Assembly (NCBI RefSeq): GCF_014534685.1
Contig: NZ_JACVVX010000008.1
Span: 106,540 to 170,539, forward strand
Direction: 5' to 3'
From: Oryzicola mucosus
GTDB lineage: Bacteria; Pseudomonadota; Alphaproteobacteria; Rhizobiales; Rhizobiaceae
DNA length: 64,000 bases
Positions 6,991 through 14,757 of the stretch are shown here, in pieces. Numbering within the stretch: position 1 is the stretch's first letter; each line of letters starts with the position of its first letter. The notes beneath the pieces are model-generated. The model saw only the letters and a list, made by a program, of their open reading frames with translations. It did not search any database and was not told the origin of the DNA. The position numbers and the translations under genes are program-made.

Positions 6991-9027
6991 ATGTCCGGCG
7001 ATCCACTGCTCCAGCCCTACCAGCTCAAGCATCTCACCTTGAAAAACAGGATAATCGTAACGTCGCACGAGCCTGCTTACCCGGAGGACGGTATGCCGAA
7101 GGAGCAATACCGCGCCTATCATGTCGAACGCGCTAGAGGTGGGGTGGCTTTGACGATGACGGCGGGGTCGGCTGCGGTGTCGCGCGACAGCCCCCCGGTA
7201 TTCAACAACGTCCTGGCCTATAAGGACGAGGTCGTTCCATGGCTCAGGGACCTTGTGGACGCCTGCCATGAACATGGCACGGCGGTGATGATCCAGCTGA
7301 CTCATCTCGGTCGCCGCACGCGCTGGGACAAGGGCGACTGGCTGCCTGTTTTGGCTCCGTCGCATGAAAGGGAGGCCGCGCACCGGGCTTTTCCGAAGAA
7401 GATGGAAGACTGGGACATTGCACGGGTCATCAAAGATTTCGCCGATGCCGCCGAACGCATGAAGGCTGCCGGCATGGACGGCATCGAGCTCGAGGCCTAT
7501 GGCCACCTCATCGATCAGTTCAATTCACCGCTGACGAACACGATGGATGCCCCCTATGGCGGCGCGCTGGATAACCGGGCGCGGTTCATGTTCGAGGTTT
7601 TGCGAGCGATCCGCGACAGGGTCGGGCAGGAATTCATCGTCGGTATTCGCTATACGGCCGATGAAAAACTTGGCGGGGGAAACGCCAAGGACGAAGGCCT
7701 TCAGATATCCAAGCGGCTCAAAGATAGCGGGCTGATCGATTTTCTGAACGTGATCCGCGGACACATCGATACCGACGCTGGCCTTACCGACGTGATCCCC
7801 ATCCAGGGCATGGCCAATTCGCCACATCTCGATTTTGCCGGAGAGATCCGCGCGGCTACTCAATTCCCGACATTTCATGCGGCAAAGATCCCAGACGTTG
7901 CTACTGCCCGGCACGCGATCGCGACTGGCAAGGTGGATATGGTCGGCATGACCCGCGCGCATATGACCGATCCGCATATCGTTCGGAAGATTATGGAAAA
8001 GCGCGAGGACGAGATACGCCCTTGCGTCGGCGCGAACTATTGTCTCGACCGGATCTACCAAGGTGGCGCAGCCTACTGCATCCACAACGCCGCGACGGGG
8101 CGGGAACTGACAATGCCGCATACGATTCCGAAGGCCTCGACCAGACGAAAGGTCGTGATCGTCGGTGCCGGACCGGCTGGTCTGGAGGCGGCGCGTGTCG
8201 CAGGCGAACGCGGCCATGATGTCGTCGTGCTGGAGGCCGCCGGACAGGCGGGCGGCCAAATCCGGCTGACGGCCCAGAGCCCTAGGCGCCACGAGATGAT
8301 CAGCATCATCGACTGGCGGTTGGCCCAATGCGACAGGCTTGGTGTCAAGATCCGTTACAATCTGTGGGCGGATACCGACACGATCCTCGCCGAGCAGCCT
8401 GACGTGGTGATCGTCGCGACCGGCGGGTTGCCTCACACGGATGTTTTGTCGAGCGGAAACGACCTGGTCGTGTCGTCGTGGGATATCATCGCGGGCGATG
8501 TGAAGCCGGGGATGAACGCCCTTGTCTATGACGATGCTGGCGACCATGCCGGCCTTCAAGCGGCGGAGGTCATCGCGGCATCGGGAGCCAAGGTCGAGAT
8601 CATGACTCCCGACCGGGCGTTTGCGCCTGAGGTGATGGCGATGAACCTGGTGCCCTACATGCGATCGTTGCAAAAGCTCGACACCACTTTCACGGTGACG
8701 TTCAGGCTGGAGGAGGTTCGCAAGGACGGCAACCAGTTACTGGCCGTTATCGGCAGCGACTATGGCGGGGTTCGCAAGGAGCGGACATTCGACCAGATTG
8801 TCGTCAATCATGGCACGATTCCGCTAGACGAGCTGTATTTCGAACTCAAGCCGATGTCGCGAAATCTCGGTGCCGTCTCTCATGGAGATCTCGTAGCAGG
8901 TCGGCCCCAATCGCGCGTCGACAATCCGGATGGGACTTTTCAGCTCTTTCGCATCGGCGATGCGGTCGCTGCACGCAACACGCATGCCGCTATCTACGAC
9001 GGTTTGAGGATCGCGAAAGACATCTGA
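6991..9027 (+). CDS. Old-yellow-enzyme/FAD-disulfide-type oxidoreductase, probable N-methylproline demethylase (StcD-like)
   Basis: A 678-residue two-part flavoenzyme. Residues 1-360 form an OYE-type TIM barrel (LTLKNRIIVTSHEP, MIQLTHLGRR, GIRYTADE). A Cys cluster for an Fe-S centre follows (CVGANYCLDRIYQGGAAYC). The C-terminal half carries an FAD/NAD domain (VVIVGAGPAGLEAARVAGE). This layout is that of the dimethylamine dehydrogenase, 2,4-dienoyl-CoA reductase and StcD group; StcD demethylates N-methylproline in stachydrine (proline betaine) breakdown. Start: the ATG at 6991 begins the family N-terminus MSGDPLLQPYQLKHL; an upstream in-frame ATG at 6880 overlaps the divergent TetR gene. Context with a betaine transporter and a ProC-like gene supports the call; no first-step betaine oxygenase lies next to it, although gbcAB is 33 kb away. 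Confidence 0.85.
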   Translation: MSGDPLLQPYQLKHLTLKNRIIVTSHEPAYPEDGMPKEQYRAYHVERARGGVALTMTAGSAAVSRDSPPVFNNVLAYKDEVVPWLRDLVDACHEHGTAVMIQLTHLGRRTRWDKGDWLPVLAPSHEREAAHRAFPKKMEDWDIARVIKDFADAAERMKAAGMDGIELEAYGHLIDQFNSPLTNTMDAPYGGALDNRARFMFEVLRAIRDRVGQEFIVGIRYTADEKLGGGNAKDEGLQISKRLKDSGLIDFLNVIRGHIDTDAGLTDVIPIQGMANSPHLDFAGEIRAATQFPTFHAAKIPDVATARHAIATGKVDMVGMTRAHMTDPHIVRKIMEKREDEIRPCVGANYCLDRIYQGGAAYCIHNAATGRELTMPHTIPKASTRRKVVIVGAGPAGLEAARVAGERGHDVVVLEAAGQAGGQIRLTAQSPRRHEMISIIDWRLAQCDRLGVKIRYNLWADTDTILAEQPDVVIVATGGLPHTDVLSSGNDLVVSSWDIIAGDVKPGMNALVYDDAGDHAGLQAAEVIAASGAKVEIMTPDRAFAPEVMAMNLVPYMRSLQKLDTTFTVTFRLEEVRKDGNQLLAVIGSDYGGVRKERTFDQIVVNHGTIPLDELYFELKPMSRNLGAVSHGDLVAGRPQSRVDNPDGTFQLFRIGDAVAARNTHAAIYDGLRIAKDI

Positions 9028-9066
9028 CGATCGGATCGGCCGAATTCAGGATCGGGAGGCAGTGAC

Positions 9067-9666
9067 ATGGCAGCGCGCAGAGAGGATTTGCAGTCGTTTC
9101 TGGAAGCGGCATCGATTGCCTTCCGACAGTTCGCCACCGCGCCGTCATCGCAAACATCCCTGCAACATATCTTTGCCGCTCTTGAAAAACCTTGCGCGCA
9201 ACGTGGCGGAGCCGGGAGCCGCCTGCCGGTTTGCGAGGTGCTTGACTCGGCGTTTTGGGTCGACATCCATCATGATACGCTGCGGAAGCTGATGGATCGT
9301 TTCAAGGCGCTGGAGCCGATACTTGAATGGCGGACGCGGACGAAGAACGATGGAACCGCGAGCGCGAATTTCGCAGAGGGGCACGCAAACGCGATAGTCG
9401 TCGGTCCAGGAGGCCTGGAGTCGCGCGAAGATGTGTGGCTCGGCGTCAGCCTTCTGGCACCGAACGTCCGTTATCCCGACCACGATCATGCCCCCGAGGA
9501 AGTGTATCTCGTGCTGTCGCAAGGCGAATTCCGGCAAGGCGACGGCGAGTGGTTTTCTCCCGGTATCGGCGGTTCGTTCTACAATGCGCCGGGCATCAAG
9601 CACGCGATGCGTTCGCTCGACACGCCGCTCCTGGCTTTTTGGGCTCTACGGGTGGATGCGGCTTGA
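9067..9666 (+). CDS. DMSP lyase family cupin (DddQ-like)
   Basis: A 199-residue single-domain cupin. The C-terminal half shows the DMSP-lyase family motifs YPDHDHAPEEVY and YNAPGIKHAMRS. Family knowledge: RlDddQ uses Tyr120, His125, Glu129, Tyr131 and His163 for metal binding and catalysis. Here Y136, H141, E145, Y147 and H179 have exactly the same spacing (offset 16 at every site). DddQ splits dimethylsulfoniopropionate into dimethyl sulfide and acrylate. The gene lies 39 bases after the StcD-like gene with its own GGGAGG site, so they share an operon opposite a betaine transporter that could also import DMSP. No acrylate-handling genes (acuN/acuK, prpE, acuI) are adjacent, so the true substrate may be another betaine. 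Confidence 0.75.
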   Translation: MAARREDLQSFLEAASIAFRQFATAPSSQTSLQHIFAALEKPCAQRGGAGSRLPVCEVLDSAFWVDIHHDTLRKLMDRFKALEPILEWRTRTKNDGTASANFAEGHANAIVVGPGGLESREDVWLGVSLLAPNVRYPDHDHAPEEVYLVLSQGEFRQGDGEWFSPGIGGSFYNAPGIKHAMRSLDTPLLAFWALRVDAA

Positions 9667-9761
9667 GAGAAGGCGGCCATTCGTTCCAAAAAACAGCTTT
9701 TTCAACGTCAGGACTCAGGTAAGCCAGCGAGAACGCAGTTTGCATCGCGCCCGGAGTGCCT

Positions 9762-10439
9762 ATGTCGGAGAGTGACTTCTATCTTCCCCTGAAAGCCTTC
9801 ATGGAGACTCTCGGCTATTCTGTGAAAGGCGAGGTCAACGGATGCGATCTGCTGGCGCTCAGGGAAGGCGAGCCGCCCGTCTTGGTCGTCTGCGAGATGA
9901 AGTTGAGCTTCAATCTCGAACTCATCCTTCAGGGCGTGGACCGGGCACCCGCCTGCGATGAGGTCTGGCTGGCCGCGGCGCTTTCGAAATCCGGCAGGGG
10001 AAGAGAGCAGGACGCCCGCTATCGCAACCTTTGCCGGCGGCTCGGGTTCGGTCTGCTGGGCGTCGCAACCGATGGCTCTGTTCATGTGATCGTCGCCCCT
10101 TTCGCCGCCACCCCGCGCCGTGAACCGCGTCGGCGGTCCCGATTGGTGGAGGAGCATCGTCGCCGTATAGGCGATCCAAACAAGGGCGGCGGCAACCGCA
10201 AGCCGATCATGACGGTCTACAGGCAGGATTGTATCGCCTGCGCCACCGCGATGCTGTCCGGCCCGCAGACACCGAAGCAATTGAAGGCCATTGTCGATAG
10301 GGCGCCAGCGATCCTGAGACGGAATGTCTATGGCTGGTTCGTACGTGAGGGCAGAGGGCTCTACGGGCTGTCACAACTCGGCAGGTCCGCGGTCGAGTCA
10401 AGCGGCGTCGATGCCGAGCCTGGTTCAGCGGCGGCATAG
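9762..10439 (+). CDS. DUF2161 family protein, putative PD-(D/E)XK-type phosphodiesterase
   Basis: About 225 residues. The N-terminal third has the elements of a PD-(D/E)XK nuclease core: GCDLLAL (D29) and VVCEMKLSF (E45, K47). An Arg-rich stretch (PRREPRRRSR) follows, then a C-terminal part with a DCIACATAML motif and a winged-helix-like end. Function unknown; the family is common in alphaproteobacteria. The ATG at 9762 is preceded by GGAG; a GTG two codons upstream (9756) is an alternative. It lies about 95 bases after the cupin and may be independent of it. Confidence 0.7.
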   Translation: MSESDFYLPLKAFMETLGYSVKGEVNGCDLLALREGEPPVLVVCEMKLSFNLELILQGVDRAPACDEVWLAAALSKSGRGREQDARYRNLCRRLGFGLLGVATDGSVHVIVAPFAATPRREPRRRSRLVEEHRRRIGDPNKGGGNRKPIMTVYRQDCIACATAMLSGPQTPKQLKAIVDRAPAILRRNVYGWFVREGRGLYGLSQLGRSAVESSGVDAEPGSAAA

Positions 10440-10475
10440 TTCCAACGGATGGTTAGCTGCTCCTGACGGTTAGCG

Positions 10476-10952
10476 TTAGCTGCCCGGCTTGCCAGGAGAG
10501 TAAGGCCCCTTGGTTTCTCCCCAACCCCATCGGGGCATCGGTGCATTCTCCCAAACGGTTGCACCCGACTGGGAATTCATGACTGCGAGCCGCGACCCCC
10601 ATTCGAGATAGCCGACCAGCGACGATGCGAATTCCGGATCGGCCGGCAAGCCGAGGTCGGTATAGCTATCCATCAGCAGGTTGATCCACCGCCGGCGCAT
10701 GGGTTCGCTCAGGTGCTTGTTGAGATGATGGCGTATCATCGCGGGGTGACCGCCATGTTCCTGCGAATACAGTGCCGGACCGCCCATGACCTCGGCCAGG
10801 AACAGGGCGACGTGGCGGGGATGCTCGTCGTTCATTCCGGCAAACACCGGGCCGAGCAGCTCATCGGCGCGGACGCGGCGGTAGAACTCCTGCGTCAGGC
10901 GGTTGAGTGCGTCGATGCCGCCTAGCCAGTCGTAAAGCGTTGGTGTGCTCAT
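10476..10952 (-). CDS. Group II truncated hemoglobin
   Basis: A 158-residue globin of the truncated (2-on-2) type. It has an N-terminal LYDWLGG, the FYRRVRADELLGPVF helix and EHGGHPAMIRHH, where His75 is the likely proximal haem ligand, then a Trp in RRRWINLLMDS. Group II members bind oxygen or nitric oxide and are linked to oxidative or nitrosative stress. The ATG at 10952 has GGAGG six bases upstream; an in-frame ATG four codons earlier has none. It is divergent from an HxlR regulator 58 bases away, which may regulate it. Confidence 0.85.
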   Translation of the reverse strand: MSTPTLYDWLGGIDALNRLTQEFYRRVRADELLGPVFAGMNDEHPRHVALFLAEVMGGPALYSQEHGGHPAMIRHHLNKHLSEPMRRRWINLLMDSYTDLGLPADPEFASSLVGYLEWGSRLAVMNSQSGATVWENAPMPRWGWGETKGPYSPGKPGS

Positions 10953-11010
10953 GCTGACCTCCATTCCGGCAATATGATAGGAGGTAGAAAGTCCCGCAAG
11001 GAGTTACCCG

Positions 11011-11367
11011 ATGGTGAGTACCCCGGTGCCCGATCCCAAGATGCTCGACTGTCCAGCTCTGGTCACGATCCAACTGGTGTCGGGCAAATGGAAAACCCGG
11101 GTCCTCTGGCATTTGCGGCAGGGTGGTGCCGGTTTCGGCGATCTGAGGCGGGCAATGCCGGGCATCTCGGCTAAGGTCTTGACCGAGCATCTGGATGCGC
11201 TCGTCGCCGATGGCCTTCTTGCCCGCACGGAAAGCCTTGAAGGCAAGGTCCTTCACACCCGCTATCGCTTTTCCGACTATGGGTTCACCCTCATTCCGGT
11301 TCTGGACGCGTTGGGCAGTTGGGGCTTGAATCACGCGGAGCGTGCGGCCGGGCATCGGTTTCCTTAA
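11011..11367 (+). CDS. HxlR family helix-turn-helix regulator
   Basis: A 118-residue protein with the HxlR winged-helix layout: LVSGKWKTRVLWHL, FGDLRRAMPGISAKVLTEHLDALVADGLL, then the wing HTRYRFSDYG. An N-terminal Cys (LDCPALV) is typical of family members that sense electrophiles or redox state. The ribosome site is AAGGAG. It is divergent from the truncated hemoglobin, a common arrangement for a regulator and its target. Confidence 0.88.
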   Translation: MVSTPVPDPKMLDCPALVTIQLVSGKWKTRVLWHLRQGGAGFGDLRRAMPGISAKVLTEHLDALVADGLLARTESLEGKVLHTRYRFSDYGFTLIPVLDALGSWGLNHAERAAGHRFP

Positions 11368-11491
11368 AATTGAAGCGGGAGCGAGGCGCGGCGTGGCGTC
11401 GAGCGTAGCTGCCAACAGCCCACGAGTTCCATTCCCACCAGAACAAACACTCCATTCGACAATATCATATTGAATATGCCAATAATGAATT

Positions 11492-11516
11492 ATAAGTCTC
11501 CCTGATATAGGCCTTG
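11492..11516. promoter_or_regulatory. Weak copy of the ATATCAGG-N3-CCTGATAT palindrome upstream of the molybdopterin-subunit gene
   Basis: A perfect right half-site CCTGATAT lies within CTCCCTGATATAGG, about 70 bases before the start codon. The left half matches only about 5 of 8 positions. Its place in front of an island operon is consistent with the other copies. Confidence 0.35.
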
Positions 11517-11580
11517 ATGCTGGCCACGGAAGTTGCCGTGTCGGCTGTCGAAGGCGACTCCGAGGGAGGAGGACGATCGG

Positions 11581-13956
11581 ATGAAGGGAATTGGCGACGA
11601 CGTCCGGCGCAGGGAAGATGATCGCCTCGTACGGGGTGCCGGCAGCTTCGCCGACGACCTGACCTTCGAGCGGACCGCCTATGCCGTGTTCGCGCGATCG
11701 CCCCACGCCCATGCGCGGATCGTCAAGCTCGACGTGTCCGCCGCACGAGTCTTTCCCGGCGTGCTCGCCGTGCTGACGGGAGAGGATGTCATTGCGGCGG
11801 GTGTCGGGCCGATGCCGCACAGCATCGGTTCATCCAAGGCCGGCGCGGATGTACCGCTGGCCAATGCCGACGGCTCGGAGCGCGCGCAGACGCCGCATCA
11901 TGTTCTGCCTCGCGACAGGCTGCGCTTCGTCGGCGAGGCCTACGCGGCGGTGATCGCCGAAAGCGTCGACATTGCAAAGGATGCTGTCGATCTGATCGAG
12001 GTTGAATGGGATGACCTCGGCGCGGTCACGCGCGCAACGCAGGCGACCGGCCCGGACGCACCTCTCCTATGGGATCATGTGTGCGACAACATTGCGCTCG
12101 AAGCGGTGATCGGCGACCCGGAGGCGACGGATATTGCATTCGCCGGTGCCGTCCACCGCGTGGCTTTCACCAGCCATGTGCAGCGTGTCACCGGTGTTCA
12201 TATGGAGCCGCGCAGCGCCGCCGCACGCCATGACCCCGCCACCGGCCGTTTCACGCTTCATGCCTCGATGGGCATCGGTGTGGTGATGATGCGCGACCAG
12301 ATCGCCGCGACGCTCGGGATCGACCCGGCGCTGGTGCGGGTCATTGCACCGCCCGATGTCGGCGGAAATTTCGGCACGCGCAACGCGCTATATCCGGAAT
12401 TTGTCGTGCTGGCGCTCGCCGCCCGGCAGGTCGGCCGTCCGGTAAAGCATGTCGCCGAGCGCACCGAAGCCTTCCTGTCCGACTATCAGGGCCGCGACCT
12501 TGAGATCGAAGCCGAGCTGGCGCTGGACGAGGAGGGCAATTTCCTGGCGTTCCGCTCGACCAATACGGCCAATGTCGGCGCCTATGCCGTATCCTATGTG
12601 CCGCTCAACAAGGGCGCACAACTGATGACCAGCCTTTATCGCGTTCCAGTCGCGTCAGTCATGGCGCGCGCGGCCTTGACCAATACGCCGCCGACTATTC
12701 CCTATCGCAGCGCTGGTCGGCCCGAGGCGATGTATGCCATCGAGCGGATGATCGACCTAGCGGCCCGCGAGTGCGGATTTGACCGGATCGAACTCCGCCG
12801 CCGCAATATGATTGCGCCGGAGCAGCAGCCATACCGCAACCCGTTCGGCGTGACCTACGACAACGGCGCTTACGAAACGGTGATGCAGCGCGCGCTCGAC
12901 CTTGCCGACTGGGACGGGTTCGAGGAACGCCGTGCCGAGGCGCGGTCACGCGGTCGTTGCCGTGGCATCGGCTTTGGCAACTACATTGAAGGCACCAGCG
13001 GCGTGCCGCGCGAACGCGCCGAAATACTCATCGACGGAACGGCGGAAACAATCGATGTCATCGTCGGCACGCAAAACACCGGCCAGGGCCATGAGACCGC
13101 GTTCTCGCAGCTGGTCGGCGCCATGCTCGGCGTTTCCCACGAAGCCGTCAGAATCAGAACCGGCGACACCGACTTCGTGACAGCCGGCGGAGGCTCGCAT
13201 TCCGGGCGCTCGCTGCGCTTCGCCTCGATCGTGTTCCAGCAGGCATCGGATGCGATCATCCTTCGGGGTCGGGCGGTTCTCGCCGATCTGTCCGGCCGGC
13301 CGCTCGAAGAGATCGACTTCACCGACGGCCTCTTTCGCGTCACCGGCACGAACCGCGTCGCCACCCTGTTCGAACTGGCGCGCCATGGCGAGGACGACAG
13401 CCTTCTGCCTGAGGCGCTGCGCGGGCCGTTCCGCGCGGTCGCCGATCTCATCACCCCCGGCCTCGCATTCCCATATGGCGCGGCCGTCTGCGAGATCGAG
13501 ATCGATCCAGAGACCGGCGAATGGGACATCCAGCGCTACACCTCCGTCGACGATGTCGGCCGCGCGCTCAACCCTATGATCGTGCACGGCCAGACGCATG
13601 GCGGCATCGTTCAGGGTGCGGGCCAGGCGCTGCTGGAGTGGTCGCGCTTCGATGACGACAGCGGCCAGGCGTTGTCGGCGAGCATGATGGATTATGCGTT
13701 GGCGCGCGCCAGCGACTTTCCGAGTTTCGTGACCGATGTGAGCGAGGTGCCGTCGATAAACCATCCGATGGGTTTCAGGCCAGGCGGCGAAGGCGGCACG
13801 ACCCCGGCGCTTGGCGTCACCATCAATGCCGTCGTCGATGCGCTCGCCCATCTCGACGTCCGTCATGTCGAGATGCCGGCGACGCCGATGCGCATCTGGC
13901 AGGCAATACAGGACGCACAGGGAAGTCTGAAAGACAACGGAGGAACAGGCCAGTGA
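11581..13956 (+). CDS. Xanthine dehydrogenase/CoxL family molybdopterin-binding subunit (orphan)
   Basis: A 791-residue large subunit of a molybdenum hydroxylase. It begins with the family N-terminus (IGDDVRRREDDRLVRGAGSF). It holds the aldehyde-oxidase a/b hammerhead and the Mo-binding domains, including GGNFGTRNALYPE, YRSAGRPEAMYAIERMID (resembling form II AYRGAGR rather than the AYxCSFR of CO dehydrogenase) and the active-site Glu in RPGGEGGTTPALG. It likely oxidises an aromatic aldehyde or N-heterocycle. The usual 2Fe-2S and FAD subunits are absent here and the protein has no N-terminal Fe-S domain, so it must borrow them or act differently. The ATG at 11581 follows GGGAGGAGG. It is coupled to the next gene by a GTGA overlap. 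Confidence 0.88.
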   Translation: MKGIGDDVRRREDDRLVRGAGSFADDLTFERTAYAVFARSPHAHARIVKLDVSAARVFPGVLAVLTGEDVIAAGVGPMPHSIGSSKAGADVPLANADGSERAQTPHHVLPRDRLRFVGEAYAAVIAESVDIAKDAVDLIEVEWDDLGAVTRATQATGPDAPLLWDHVCDNIALEAVIGDPEATDIAFAGAVHRVAFTSHVQRVTGVHMEPRSAAARHDPATGRFTLHASMGIGVVMMRDQIAATLGIDPALVRVIAPPDVGGNFGTRNALYPEFVVLALAARQVGRPVKHVAERTEAFLSDYQGRDLEIEAELALDEEGNFLAFRSTNTANVGAYAVSYVPLNKGAQLMTSLYRVPVASVMARAALTNTPPTIPYRSAGRPEAMYAIERMIDLAARECGFDRIELRRRNMIAPEQQPYRNPFGVTYDNGAYETVMQRALDLADWDGFEERRAEARSRGRCRGIGFGNYIEGTSGVPRERAEILIDGTAETIDVIVGTQNTGQGHETAFSQLVGAMLGVSHEAVRIRTGDTDFVTAGGGSHSGRSLRFASIVFQQASDAIILRGRAVLADLSGRPLEEIDFTDGLFRVTGTNRVATLFELARHGEDDSLLPEALRGPFRAVADLITPGLAFPYGAAVCEIEIDPETGEWDIQRYTSVDDVGRALNPMIVHGQTHGGIVQGAGQALLEWSRFDDDSGQALSASMMDYALARASDFPSFVTDVSEVPSINHPMGFRPGGEGGTTPALGVTINAVVDALAHLDVRHVEMPATPMRIWQAIQDAQGSLKDNGGTGQ

Positions 13957-14681
13957 CCGAAGAGGTGAGTATCAGCCAGAGGGATGATCATGTCCTTGAG
14001 ATAGAGTTGAATCGTCCTGAACAAGGCAACGCCCTGACCCCGGTCATGGCGGATGCAATCACGGCGGGGCTGCGTGTCCTCGATCCCGAAACGCGCGTGG
14101 TGTTGATCAAGGCTGCGGGCGCTGATTTCTGCACTGGACGCAGCGCGGCGATGCCGGCTGCTGGGACGCGAGCTACGGCGCTCGACTTGCGGCGGCGGAT
14201 CTCGGACCCCGTGCTCGATTTCTACCAGACGCTCCGGGAGATGCCGGTGCCCTTCGTAACCCAGGTGCGCGGGAGCGCCAACGGCGTCGGTTGCGCGATT
14301 GCGGCTCTCGCGGATGTCGCAGTGGCAGCCGACACGGCGCGCTTCCAGGTGCCTGAGATGAACCACGACATCGCGCCGACGCTGGTGATGAACGCATTGG
14401 CCGACCGCATCCCGCGAGCCGCCTTGGCCCGTCTGGTGCTGACCCGCGACGCCGTGGACGCGGCGGAGGCCAAAACGCTCGGCCTGATCGGAGTGGTCGT
14501 CGCGGACGAAGCACTGGGAGCCGAGACCGAGCGGATCGTCGGCCAATTGGCGATGAACTCGGTCGCCACCGTCCGTGCGGTAAAGGCCTTCCTGTCCACG
14601 GCGCCCGAGACATCTTTCGCCGCCCGCAAGGAACTCGCGGCGTTGATGAACAGCGTCGCGACCGCCGAGCGTTTTCGCTGA
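13953..14681 (+). CDS. Enoyl-CoA hydratase/isomerase family protein
   Basis: A 242-residue crotonase-fold protein with the N-terminal LEIELNRPEQGNALTP, the first oxyanion-hole region (DFCTGRSAAMPAAG) and the second region VRGSANGVGCAIAALADVAVAA. It acts on a CoA thioester, substrate unknown. The GTG start overlaps the stop of the molybdopterin subunit, so both are made together. It is clearly different from the two hydroxycinnamoyl-CoA hydratase-lyases at 36.5 and 41.0 kb. Confidence 0.85.
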   Translation: MTEEVSISQRDDHVLEIELNRPEQGNALTPVMADAITAGLRVLDPETRVVLIKAAGADFCTGRSAAMPAAGTRATALDLRRRISDPVLDFYQTLREMPVPFVTQVRGSANGVGCAIAALADVAVAADTARFQVPEMNHDIAPTLVMNALADRIPRAALARLVLTRDAVDAAEAKTLGLIGVVVADEALGAETERIVGQLAMNSVATVRAVKAFLSTAPETSFAARKELAALMNSVATAERFR

Positions 14682-14757
14682 TCGGAATTCCCGAGAGGGG
14701 GAGCATAGGTCGCGGTGGTATGGGATTGGAACTGACCAAATCCAAAGGGGAGGAGAG

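Noticed and set aside
7525..8673. Long minus-strand reading frame opposite the StcD-like gene
   Set aside because: Shadow of a GC-rich coding strand; no family features, and the plus strand encodes a clear flavoenzyme. The same holds for long frames at 19007-20761, 21270-22688, 23398-24747 and 39077-41290.
9067..9666. Housekeeping cupin such as a mannose-6-phosphate isomerase-like protein
   Set aside because: The exact spacing of five active-site residues with DddQ and the YxxHxH...EExY motif point to the DMSP lyase family, though the substrate stays open.
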